From Actinomycetes bacterium (GTDB lineage Bacteria > Actinomycetota > Actinomycetes > Actinomycetales > Actinomycetaceae), in assembly GCA_023387755.1 (NCBI GenBank), contig JAEWHO010000041.1, positions 1 through 16,916 of the forward strand: a stretch of 16,916 bases of DNA, in the 5' to 3' direction. The position numbers and the translations under genes are program-made. The notes below the pieces were generated by a model that was given only the letters and a program-made list of their open reading frames with translations, had not been told where the DNA came from and did no database searches. This document shows positions 1 through 7,153 of the stretch, one piece after another (position 1 is the first letter of the stretch; each line of letters opens with the position of its first letter).

Positions 1-1
1 C

Positions 2-244
2 TCGCAGTGGAAGGATTCCGAAGGCTACACCAAGCTGCACGAGGCCATGGACCGCGCTGTGCGCGCCACCGGTGACGAGCAGCAGCAGGCCTGGAACGAA
101 TGCTTCGACATCGTGGCCGAAGAAGCCCCGATCTACCCGCTGTACCACAAGAAGGTGACGACGGCGTGGAATGAAGACAAACTCGACGGCTTCAAGCCCA
201 TCTCGCTAACCGGCATGTCCTTCCTGGACGTCTCCGCCAAATAA
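2..244 (+). CDS. Solute-binding protein of an Opp/Dpp-type ABC transporter, C-terminal 80 residues (5'-truncated by window edge)
   Basis: Only the last 80 residues are inside the window, read from base 2 to a TAA stop at 242-244; the start and signal peptide lie upstream. The segment contains a stretch like 'CFDIVAEEAPIYPLYHKK', which matches the C-terminal lobe of family 5 extracellular solute-binding proteins (peptide/nickel/opine class), where 'A..APIYPLY' is common. This lipoprotein would capture the ligand outside the cell and hand it to the permeases encoded next. The gene is separated from the permease gene by 66 bases carrying a strong hairpin, a usual arrangement when the binding protein is made in excess. 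Substrate is inferred from the downstream sialic-acid genes, not from this fragment. Known sialic-acid transporters of this class are Haemophilus ducreyi SatABCD and Corynebacterium glutamicum SiaEFGI. Confidence 0.85.
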   Translation, partial: SQWKDSEGYTKLHEAMDRAVRATGDEQQQAWNECFDIVAEEAPIYPLYHKKVTTAWNEDKLDGFKPISLTGMSFLDVSAK

Positions 245-251
245 GCGACAC

Positions 252-281
252 GCGGCCGCCCCGGGTAACCGGGGCGGCCGC
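252..281 (+). terminator. Intercistronic hairpin between binding-protein and permease genes
   Basis: A perfect 13-bp inverted repeat (252-264 with 269-281) has a GTAA loop, eight bases after the binding-protein stop codon. It has no U-tract (followed by CCCCTCAATC), so it is more likely a partial terminator or 3'-end stabiliser that lowers permease expression relative to the binding protein than a full stop. The rest of the operon still depends on transcription through it, as no clear promoter is seen between 282 and 310. Confidence 0.75.
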
Positions 282-310
282 CCCTCAATCACGGCTCGCG
301 GAGGATCACA

Positions 311-1267
311 GTGAGTAACCTAATCCGGCTTATCGGGCGGCGCCTGGCAGTGCTGCCACTGATGATTCTGGGGATCACCTTCCTGGTGTTCTTCCTCATG
401 TCCTTTAGCCCTATCGACCCGGCCTATAACGCCCTCGGCGAGGGTGCCAGCGCGGAGGATCTGGCCAAGTACCGGGAAGAATACGGGCTCAACCAACCCC
501 TACTGGTGCGCTACGGCTACTTCCTGGCTGGCCTAGTGCGCGGTGACCTCGGCACCTACACCTCCCAACGCCTGCCCGTTTCCGGGCGGGTTGCGGAAGC
601 TTTCCCCGTCACCCTCACCCTGACCCTCTACGGCCTGATTATCGCCGTGGTTCTGGCCCTGGTTTTGGGCGTCATCGCGGCCCTGTACCGCGATCGCTGG
701 CCGGACCAGCTGATCCGCGTGATCTCCATTATCTTCGTGGCCACCCCGTCCTTCTGGTTGGCCGTGCTCCTGATCCAGTTCTTCACGATGCAACTGGACC
801 TGCTTCCGGCTGCCGGGCCTCTCTACAGTTTCGGCTCCGATCCGAGTGGATATTTTGCGCGCATGGCTATGCCTGCCTTTGCGCTGGGTGTGCCCGTCGC
901 CGGGTCCCTCACCCGCGTGGTGCGTACGTGCATGGTTGAGGAACTAGATAAGGACTACGTACGCACCGCGCTCGGCGCGGGTATCCCGCGCCGCGTCGTC
1001 GTCTCTCGTAACGTGCTGCGTAACGCCCTCATCACTCCGGTGACCGTCCTGGGCTTGCGGATTGGCTACCTCATGGGCGGTGCCGTCGTCATCGAGGTGA
1101 TCTTCGCGCTGCCCGGCATGGGGCAGGCAATCCTGGAGGGCATTAAGGACAACGAACCCACCCTCGTGCAGGGGGTCACTCTGGTGGTGGCGCTCGCATT
1201 CGTGGTGATCAACATCGTGGTCGATATGCTCTACATCCTTATCAACCCGCGGATTAGGACGGTGTGA
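311..1267 (+). CDS. ABC transporter permease, DppB/OppB family
   Basis: This 318-residue inner-membrane permease forms one half of the translocation channel. It starts at GTG 311, five bases after a Shine-Dalgarno sequence GGAGGA (300-305). Six hydrophobic segments are visible at about residues 12-32, 100-125, 136-158, 187-206, 239-264 and 287-312, the usual DppB topology with a large periplasmic segment after the first helix. The coupling (EAA-type) loop is seen around residues 214-240 ('DYVRTALGAGIPRRVVVSRN', then LRNAL), followed by the typical 'VVIEVIFALPGMGQ'. Length is normal for the family (about 305-340). It is followed after one base by the fused permease-ATPase gene, so the two should be translated together in near-equal amounts. 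Sialic acid is inferred as substrate from the downstream nan genes; a peptide transporter cannot be excluded from this protein alone. Confidence 0.92.
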   Translation: MSNLIRLIGRRLAVLPLMILGITFLVFFLMSFSPIDPAYNALGEGASAEDLAKYREEYGLNQPLLVRYGYFLAGLVRGDLGTYTSQRLPVSGRVAEAFPVTLTLTLYGLIIAVVLALVLGVIAALYRDRWPDQLIRVISIIFVATPSFWLAVLLIQFFTMQLDLLPAAGPLYSFGSDPSGYFARMAMPAFALGVPVAGSLTRVVRTCMVEELDKDYVRTALGAGIPRRVVVSRNVLRNALITPVTVLGLRIGYLMGGAVVIEVIFALPGMGQAILEGIKDNEPTLVQGVTLVVALAFVVINIVVDMLYILINPRIRTV

Positions 1268-1268
1268 C

Positions 1269-3266
1269 ATGCGGCGTCAACTAACCGAGAAACTCTCCCG
1301 CCCGGGGCTGCGCTTTGGCCGCTTCAAAGCCATGGGGCTTGGCGCAAAGATTTCCGCTATCTTCCTGGGCCTGCTGGTGCTGGTGGCGATCTTTGGCCCC
1401 ATGTTCCCCAGTATCGATCCGTTCAGCTCCCACACGGTGCACACCCCGCCGAACGGCGAGTTCTGGATGGGCACGGACCATATTGGCCGCGATATCTTCT
1501 CCCGCATCGTCAAAGGCGCCCGCGTCTCGCTGATTATCGGCGTATGCGCCACGCTCTTTGCCTTGGCTATCGCCGCGATCCTCGGCTCGCTGGCAGCGAT
1601 CTCCCGCAAGTGGGTGTCCGAACTCATCATGCGGGTGCTGGACGTCATCATGTCCTTCCCCGGAATCGCCCTGGCCGCCGTGTTCGTCGCGGTCTTCGGC
1701 ACCTCCCAACCGGTGCTCATTATGACCATCGGTCTGCTCTACGTCCCGCAGCTCACCCGCGTGGTGCGCGCGAACGTCCTGGACCAGTGGGGCGAGGATT
1801 ACGTTAGCGCCGTCATCGTCTCCGGTGCCCGCGCCCCGTGGATTCTCATCAAACACGTGGCCCGTAACTGTGCCGCCCCGATCCTGGTATTCGCCACTGT
1901 GCTGGTAGCGGATGCGATCGTCTTTGAGGCGTCACTGTCCTTCATTAACGCCGGCGTGGCACCGCCAGAGCCCTCCTGGGGCAACATCATCGCCCAGGCC
2001 CGCCAGGGCGTCCTGGCCGGCATGTGGTGGCCCGCCCTCTTCCCGGGCTTGAGCATTATGCTCACCGTGTTGTGCCTGAACATTATGGCTGAAGGCATTA
2101 CTGATGCGATGGTGGCTGCGCCGTCGGGCACTCCCAAACAGGTACCCCAGGCCGCTGCCGATCGGGAAGCTGACCGGCTCCTGCTTGATCCAGTAGCTGC
2201 CTACGAAGAGCAGGCCACCTCCCTAGCTGAGCGCCTGGCTGCACTGAGGGCAGTCGAAGCCCGCCGCCAGGATCGTTACGTACCGGGCTCGCAGGAGGCC
2301 CCCCTTCTGGAGGTCGATAACCTGTGCATTCGCTTCCCGCGCCACGGTGAGGTTGATGTAGTCGATCACGTCTCCTTCGCGGTGCGGCCAGGGGAAACGA
2401 TGGCCCTCGTCGGCGAGTCCGGCTGTGGCAAGTCGATTACCTCGCTGGCCATTATGGGGCTGCTCGACCCCGCCGCCACGGTGACCGGGGAAATCCGCTA
2501 TCAGGGCAAGAATCTCGTTCAGATGAGCGGCCGGCAACGGGCCAAGCTGCGCGGCCACGAGATTGCCATGATCTACCAGGATGCGCTGTCCTCCCTGAAC
2601 CCCTCCATGCTCATCCGTTCGCAGATGAAGCAGCTAACCTCCCGTGGCGGCACCCGCACCGCCGAGGAACTGCTGGAACTGGTCGGGCTCGATCCGAAGC
2701 GCACTCTGGAGTCCTACCCGCATGAGCTCTCCGGTGGGCAGCGTCAGCGCGTCCTGATCGCAATGGCCCTTACCCGCGATCCGAAACTCGTGATCGCAGA
2801 TGAGCCTACGACGGCGCTGGACGTGACCGTCCAGAAGCAGGTCATCAAACTGCTGAACGAGCTGCGAGACAAGCTCGGCTTCGCGATGATCTTCGTCTCC
2901 CACGACCTCGCGCTCGTGGCCGAGGTCGCCCACTCGATCACCGTCATGTACGCCGGCCAGGTTGTGGAACAAGCCCCAACCGTTGAGCTGCTGACCGATC
3001 CGCGGCACGAATACACCCGCGGGCTACTCGGCTCGGTGCTGTCCATTGAGGCTGGCTCCGGTCGCCTGCACCAGGTGCCCGGCGTCGTCCCCTCACCCCG
3101 GGATTTCCCGGCCGGTGACCGTTTCGCACCCCGCTCCTCCCACCCCGACGTCGGCCTGGACACCCGCCCCGTCATGGTGCAGGTACCGGGACATAACCAC
3201 TGGTATGCCGCGCAGCCAACCGGTGACGCACCCACGAGCGGTGCTGATGTGAAGGAGAAGCTATGA
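1269..3266 (+). CDS. Fused ABC transporter: DppC-type permease plus DppD-type ATPase
   Basis: This 665-residue protein joins two subunits that are normally separate. Residues 1-282 are a DppC-type permease: an N-terminal helix at 26-46, the family motif 'GTDHIGRDIFSR' at 68-79, further helices near 86-112, 120-145, 149-166, 204-225 and 256-275, and 'EASLSFINAGVAPPEPSWG' at 220-238. A charged, probably helical linker spans about 283-344. Residues 345-600 are a complete ATPase: Walker A GESGCGKS at 382-389, signature LSGGQ at 487-491, Walker B D511/E512 and switch His545. The C-terminal region (about 605-650) keeps the family outline 'VPGVVPSPRDFPAGDRFAPR', but every expected cysteine is replaced (Asp617, Ser623, and none later). 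The start ATG 1269 lies one base after the previous stop. The stop overlaps the next start as ATGA. The reading frame is continuous, so the fusion is genuine in this sequence. Confidence 0.93.
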   Translation: MRRQLTEKLSRPGLRFGRFKAMGLGAKISAIFLGLLVLVAIFGPMFPSIDPFSSHTVHTPPNGEFWMGTDHIGRDIFSRIVKGARVSLIIGVCATLFALAIAAILGSLAAISRKWVSELIMRVLDVIMSFPGIALAAVFVAVFGTSQPVLIMTIGLLYVPQLTRVVRANVLDQWGEDYVSAVIVSGARAPWILIKHVARNCAAPILVFATVLVADAIVFEASLSFINAGVAPPEPSWGNIIAQARQGVLAGMWWPALFPGLSIMLTVLCLNIMAEGITDAMVAAPSGTPKQVPQAAADREADRLLLDPVAAYEEQATSLAERLAALRAVEARRQDRYVPGSQEAPLLEVDNLCIRFPRHGEVDVVDHVSFAVRPGETMALVGESGCGKSITSLAIMGLLDPAATVTGEIRYQGKNLVQMSGRQRAKLRGHEIAMIYQDALSSLNPSMLIRSQMKQLTSRGGTRTAEELLELVGLDPKRTLESYPHELSGGQRQRVLIAMALTRDPKLVIADEPTTALDVTVQKQVIKLLNELRDKLGFAMIFVSHDLALVAEVAHSITVMYAGQVVEQAPTVELLTDPRHEYTRGLLGSVLSIEAGSGRLHQVPGVVPSPRDFPAGDRFAPRSSHPDVGLDTRPVMVQVPGHNHWYAAQPTGDAPTSGADVKEKL

Positions 3267-4093
3267 GCACGCCTAAGGAAGCCGCGCAGCCCATTATTGA
3301 ACTGAAGGATGTGCACGTCACCTTCCGCTCGCGCGGTGGGTCGCTATTTAAGCCTCTCCTGGTACACGCCGTCGACGGGGTTTCCATGCGGCTAATGCCG
3401 GGTGAGACCCTCGGACTCGTGGGGGAGTCCGGCTGTGGCAAATCGACGACGGCGCGGGTCATGTGCGGTCTGCAAGCCGCCACCAGCGGGCAGGTGTTCT
3501 TCCAGGGTGAGGAAGTCACCCACCGGGGAGCAGCCGATCGTAAACGGATTGGGCGGGTAGTCTCGGTGGTCTTCCAAGACCCTGCCACCGCCCTGAACGC
3601 TCGCATGACTGTAGAAGACCAGCTGCTGGATCCGATGGTCGTCCACGCAGTCGGAACGAAGGAGGAACGTATCGCTCAGGTGCGTGAACTGGTCCACCTC
3701 GTCGGCCTACCCACCTCGGTACTGCAGGCCCTACCCGGGCAGCTCTCCGGTGGGCAACGCCAACGTGTGGCGATCGCCCGAGCGCTGTCCTTACGCCCGG
3801 CCGCGATCATCGCCGATGAGCCCACCTCCGCACTGGACGTCTCCGTGCGCGCCCAGATCCTCAACCTTCTCTCTGACCTGAAAGAAGAACTGGGCTTGGG
3901 CATGGTCTTCATCTCCCACGACATCCAAACCGTGCGCTACGTATCGGACCGGATCGCAGTGATGAATAAGGGCACGGTCGTAGAAGAAGGACCGGCCGCC
4001 CAGATTCTGCACAACCCCACCGACCCCTACACCCGCACACTCCTGGGCGCAGCACCCTCGCTGCTGCACCCGCAGTTAGGAGAAGCCTCGTGA
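3263..4093 (+). CDS. ABC transporter ATP-binding protein, DppF/OppF family, short form
   Basis: This 276-residue cytoplasmic ATPase should pair with the ATPase half of the preceding fusion protein. Walker A GESGCGKS is at 54-61, LSGGQRQR begins at 161, Walker B has D185/E186, and the switch histidine is H219. DppF proteins usually run to 320-340 residues with a C-terminal oligopeptide-transporter extension containing cysteines. This one stops just after 'PYTRTLLGAAPSLLHPQ', so the extension is absent. The start ATG 3263 overlaps the previous stop (ATGA) and has AAGGAG at 3252-3257, spacing five. Its own stop overlaps the next gene's GTG start by four bases. Translational coupling along the transporter genes is likely. 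The transporter class is certain from sequence; the sugar-acid substrate is inferred from the operon. Confidence 0.92.
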   Translation: MSTPKEAAQPIIELKDVHVTFRSRGGSLFKPLLVHAVDGVSMRLMPGETLGLVGESGCGKSTTARVMCGLQAATSGQVFFQGEEVTHRGAADRKRIGRVVSVVFQDPATALNARMTVEDQLLDPMVVHAVGTKEERIAQVRELVHLVGLPTSVLQALPGQLSGGQRQRVAIARALSLRPAAIIADEPTSALDVSVRAQILNLLSDLKEELGLGMVFISHDIQTVRYVSDRIAVMNKGTVVEEGPAAQILHNPTDPYTRTLLGAAPSLLHPQLGEAS

Positions 4094-5187
4094 CGAGCGT
4101 TGCCGTGGTCGGTGCCGGGTACTTCGGGAGCGAACTGGCTCGCCTCGCCGCTGCTTTGCCAGGGGTGAGGGTAAGCCAGATCGTAGACCCACACCGCGGC
4201 ACCGACCTCGCCAATGAGCTAGGAGCCATCCACCTCCACAGTGTCGCCGCGCTCGCGGAGGCGGAGATGGACGCCGTCATTATCGCCTCACCCAATGGTG
4301 AACACCGCGCCCCCGCCTTGCTTGCTGCCAGCAAGAACGTACCGGTATTTTGCGAAAAACCGATTGCCCTCACCTGGCAGGACTGCCGCGATATGGTGCA
4401 GGCGTGCCGGGATGCAGGCGTGGTTTTCATGGCCGGGCACGTCACCCGCTTTATGCACGGAGTACGGCGCGCGCGGGCGTTGATCGACGACGGCGCGCTG
4501 GGGCGGCTGATCTACGGGCGCAGTGCGCGCACCGGCTGGGAGCCGCCCCAGGAAGAAGTCTCCTGGAAGAAAATGCGCCACCTGTCGGGCGGCCACCTGT
4601 TCCACCATATTCACGAACTCGACCTCATTCAGGCGCTCATGGGCACTCCACAGCGGGTATCCATGGCCGGCGGTCGGCTGATCCACACCGGTGCCGGCTA
4701 CGGGGATGAAGACGACGTCCTGGCGGCTACCTTGGACTACGAATCGGCCGTGGCCGTATGTGAGTGGGGTTCTGCCATGCGCTGGCCCGAACATTACGCC
4801 CTCGTCCAAGGCAGTGAAGGGGCCATCTATATTGACCTCACCCGCGCGCGCGTCACCTGGCGGAAGGCCAACGCCACCACCGAGGAGTGGGGCCTGCACG
4901 CCAATGCTGCCGAAGACGCTGAGCGGGCCGAGTCGTACCGCGCCGATACCGGCGGTGGCGGGGTTGCCTACGGCAGCCCGGCCGATGCAGTCCCCCAGTG
5001 GCTGCGCACCATTATGGCCACCGAGCTGGAGGTTTTCTTCCACGCTATCGCCGGCCATATAAATCCCGAATTTAGCGAACTGCTCGATGGCAGTGCCGCC
5101 CTGGAGTCGATTGCTACGGCAACGGCGCTGGAACGGTCCCTGGCCGGGCAGGGAGCCTATCAACTATTGCCTCACCAGTCCGCGTAG
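4090..5187 (+). CDS. nanOx: Gfo/Idh/MocA oxidoreductase, YjhC/NanOx type (2,7-anhydro-Neu5Ac to Neu5Ac)
   Basis: This 365-residue NAD-dependent cytoplasmic enzyme has an N-terminal Rossmann fold with 'VVGAGYFGSELAR' at 6-18 and the family lysine in 'CEKPIAL' (E89-K90-P91). The second domain carries 'GGHLFHHIHELD' at 167-178 (His172, His173, His175, Asp178) and 'CEWGSAMRWPEHY' further on. As I remember E. coli YjhC, all of these blocks have close counterparts there, in the same order, and the length is similar. YjhC and Ruminococcus gnavus NanOx reversibly convert 2,7-anhydro-Neu5Ac to Neu5Ac through a 4-keto-DANA intermediate. That role fits the lyase, kinase and epimerase genes that follow. 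The start GTG 4090 overlaps the ATPase stop and has AGGAG at 4078-4082. A different sugar dehydrogenase is the main alternative, but the operon argues against it. Confidence 0.82.
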   Translation: MTSVAVVGAGYFGSELARLAAALPGVRVSQIVDPHRGTDLANELGAIHLHSVAALAEAEMDAVIIASPNGEHRAPALLAASKNVPVFCEKPIALTWQDCRDMVQACRDAGVVFMAGHVTRFMHGVRRARALIDDGALGRLIYGRSARTGWEPPQEEVSWKKMRHLSGGHLFHHIHELDLIQALMGTPQRVSMAGGRLIHTGAGYGDEDDVLAATLDYESAVAVCEWGSAMRWPEHYALVQGSEGAIYIDLTRARVTWRKANATTEEWGLHANAAEDAERAESYRADTGGGGVAYGSPADAVPQWLRTIMATELEVFFHAIAGHINPEFSELLDGSAALESIATATALERSLAGQGAYQLLPHQSA

Positions 5188-5202
5188 CAAAGGAGTTATG
5201 CC

Positions 5203-6120
5203 ATGACGCGGCTTCACGGAGTTATCCCTCCGGTTGTCACCCCTCTCACCGAGGCCGGACACTTCGATCCGGAGAGTTTTGATGCCCTCATCAACCACCT
5301 CATCGACGGTGGGGTGCACGGGCTCTTCATCCTCGGCTCCACCTCGGAGGTCGTCTTCTCCACCGACGCTCGCCGCCGCGAGATCCTCACCGCAGCCACC
5401 CGGGCGGTAGCCGGGAGAGTTCCAATAATTGCCGGGGTTATAGATACCCAGACGGCGCGCGTCCTGGAACATATTCGCGTGGCCGAAGATGCCGGGGTAG
5501 ACGCCGTCGTCACCACGGCCCCCTTCTACGCCCTGGGTGGGCCCGCAGAAGTGGAACGGCACTTCCGCGTACTGGCCGCCAACACCTCCCTTCCGATCTA
5601 CGCCTATGACCTACCCGTATGCGTCCACACCAAACTTGGGGTGGAGATGCTGCTGCGGCTCGGCCAGGAAGGCGTGATCGCCGGGGTGAAGGATTCCTCC
5701 GGCGACGACGTCAGTTTTCGGCGTCTAGCACTGCACAACCGCGCCGGCGGGGAACCCCTCGCCCTGCTCACCGGGCACGAAGTGGTTGTCGATGGGGCGT
5801 ACCTGGCCGGCGCCCACGGCTGCGTACCGGGGCTCGGCAATATCGACCCGGCCGGGTATGTGCGCATGTGGGACGCCTACCAGGCAGGCGATTGGGAGCA
5901 GGTGCGCACCGAACAGGATCGCCTGGCTCAGCTGATGGAAATCACCGCGGTAGTGCGTTCGGCAGTGGGCTTCGGCGCCGGCGTGGGGGCGTTCAAGACG
6001 GCGCTGCAACTGCTCGGTATTATCACCACCAATACGATGCCCGAACCGGTAGCCGCCCTGAAGGGCGCGGACGTCGACGCCATCGCCGAGGTGCTGCGCA
6101 AGTGCGGGCTCCTCGCATGA
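5203..6120 (+). CDS. nanA: DapA/NanA-family aldolase, probable N-acetylneuraminate lyase
   Basis: This 305-residue class I aldolase of the dihydrodipicolinate synthase/N-acetylneuraminate lyase family is predicted to split Neu5Ac into N-acetylmannosamine and pyruvate in the cytoplasm. The Schiff-base lysine is K163 in 'GVKDSSGD', and the catalytic tyrosine is most likely Y135 in 'YAYDLP'. The carboxylate-binding loop reads GSTSE at 45-49, where characterised lyases and DapA usually have G(S/T)TGE. Length is normal (about 290-310). ATG 5203 was chosen because AAAGGAG at 5189-5195 sits seven bases upstream; the ATG at 5198 is out of frame. The gene follows the oxidoreductase by 15 bases and overlaps nanK as ATGA. 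The family is certain. Lyase rather than DapA or another keto-acid aldolase is inferred from nanK and nanE next door. Confidence 0.85.
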   Translation: MTRLHGVIPPVVTPLTEAGHFDPESFDALINHLIDGGVHGLFILGSTSEVVFSTDARRREILTAATRAVAGRVPIIAGVIDTQTARVLEHIRVAEDAGVDAVVTTAPFYALGGPAEVERHFRVLAANTSLPIYAYDLPVCVHTKLGVEMLLRLGQEGVIAGVKDSSGDDVSFRRLALHNRAGGEPLALLTGHEVVVDGAYLAGAHGCVPGLGNIDPAGYVRMWDAYQAGDWEQVRTEQDRLAQLMEITAVVRSAVGFGAGVGAFKTALQLLGIITTNTMPEPVAALKGADVDAIAEVLRKCGLLA

Positions 6121-7124
6121 TTATCGCGATCGATATTGGCGGCACCAAAATTGCTGCTGCTGCCATCGAGTCCCAGCACGCCGAGCCGATCCGCAGTGAG
6201 GTCCTACGCCGGCCCACGCCGCATCGGGAAGGCGGCCCGGCCATTGCCGCCGTCTGTGCGGAACTCATAGCCGAGCTGCGAGCCGACTATCGGCACGCGT
6301 GCGCCGTCGGGATCGGTGCTGCTGGGGCGGTCAGCCGGGACGGACGCCGTATCACCGCCTCCACCGACGCCATCCTCAACTGGGCGGGCACGCCGTTGGC
6401 CGATCTGGTTGAACAGGCCTGCCAACTGCCGGTTGCGGTAGAAAACGATGTGGCCGCGCATGCGCGCGGGGAATATGTGTACGGTGCTGGTCGCGGCCAC
6501 GAATCGGTAGTCATGATGGCCCTTGGCACCGGGATTGGGGGCGCATTCATTGTGGACGGCGCGCATATGTTCGGGCGGCGTGGGCTGGCCGGAGATATGG
6601 GGCATCTGCCGTTAAGCACCCCGGCGGCCACCCAGCTGCGGTGCACCTGCGGGACTGACGGCGCCCACCTGGAGGCCGTGGCCTCCGGCCCGGGCATATA
6701 CCGCTGGTACCTGGAGCGCGGCGGTGACCCAAACGTTGCCGACACCCGGGAGCTCGCCGAGCGAGCCCGCCAGGGGGAGGCCCTCGCCGGTGAGGTTATC
6801 GCTGATGCAGCCAGGCAGGTGGGAACCGCGCTGGCCGGGGTGGCCAATATTATTGACCCCGATATTGTTGTGGTCGGCGGTGGGGTGCCCGAGATCGGCC
6901 CGCTGTGGTGGGAGCCAGCACAGGCAGCCTATGCAGCCGCGATAGTGCCATATCTGGCCGAGGTGCCGATGGTGCCCGCCACTGTCGGCTGGCGGGCAGC
7001 GCTCCTCGGGGCTGCTGCTCTAGCGGAGGCCACCTTCGCTCCATCCAGCGCTCCCGTTCCAACCCCCGCACCCGCCCACAGTGCCACTTCCCAGTCCACG
7101 CCCATCCAAGCCGGCGATTCGTAG
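6117..7124 (+). CDS. nanK: ROK-family sugar kinase, probable N-acetylmannosamine kinase
   Basis: This 335-residue ROK kinase is predicted to phosphorylate N-acetylmannosamine with ATP to ManNAc-6-P. The phosphate loop is 'DIGGTK' at 6-11, the catalytic aspartate is D111 in 'ENDVAAHARGE', and 'GTGIGG' follows. The zinc region reads 'GDMGH' (H163) then C176-T-C178-G-T-D-G-A183-H-L-E186. ROK kinases normally have CxCGxxGCxE, so the third zinc cysteine is Ala183 here. The enzyme core ends near residue 305; a Pro/Ala/Ser/Thr-rich tail of about 29 residues follows. The start ATG 6117 overlaps the nanA stop (ATGA). No clear Shine-Dalgarno is visible, so translation probably depends on coupling to nanA. 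The same frame is open further upstream, but that stretch is the out-of-frame shadow of nanA and is not taken as coding. Glucokinase or another hexose kinase is possible by family; context favours NanK. Confidence 0.85.
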   Translation: MIIAIDIGGTKIAAAAIESQHAEPIRSEVLRRPTPHREGGPAIAAVCAELIAELRADYRHACAVGIGAAGAVSRDGRRITASTDAILNWAGTPLADLVEQACQLPVAVENDVAAHARGEYVYGAGRGHESVVMMALGTGIGGAFIVDGAHMFGRRGLAGDMGHLPLSTPAATQLRCTCGTDGAHLEAVASGPGIYRWYLERGGDPNVADTRELAERARQGEALAGEVIADAARQVGTALAGVANIIDPDIVVVGGGVPEIGPLWWEPAQAAYAAAIVPYLAEVPMVPATVGWRAALLGAAALAEATFAPSSAPVPTPAPAHSATSQSTPIQAGDS

Positions 7125-7139
7125 TCCATCCCGACGCAC

Positions 7140-7146
7140 AAAGGAG
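7140..7146 (+). promoter_or_regulatory. Ribosome binding site fixing the nanE start
   Basis: AAAGGAG lies seven bases before GTG 7154. This makes GTG 7154 the start although the frame is open back to about 6905 inside nanK. The resulting protein begins 'MLPVVKALQCKLIVSCQAYP', the expected NanE N-terminus. Confidence 0.85.
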
Positions 7147-7153
7147 AGTAACC

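Noticed and set aside
5619..6116. Long open frame upstream of and continuous with nanK, suggesting a kinase with a 166-residue N-terminal extension
   Set aside because: It overlaps nanA in another frame, has Arg/Gly-rich shadow composition, and the ROK fold starts exactly at ATG 6117, which overlaps the nanA stop.
6905..7153. N-terminal extension of nanE reaching into nanK
   Set aside because: The family N-terminus begins at GTG 7154, which has a strong ribosome binding site; the upstream part is a shadow of nanK.
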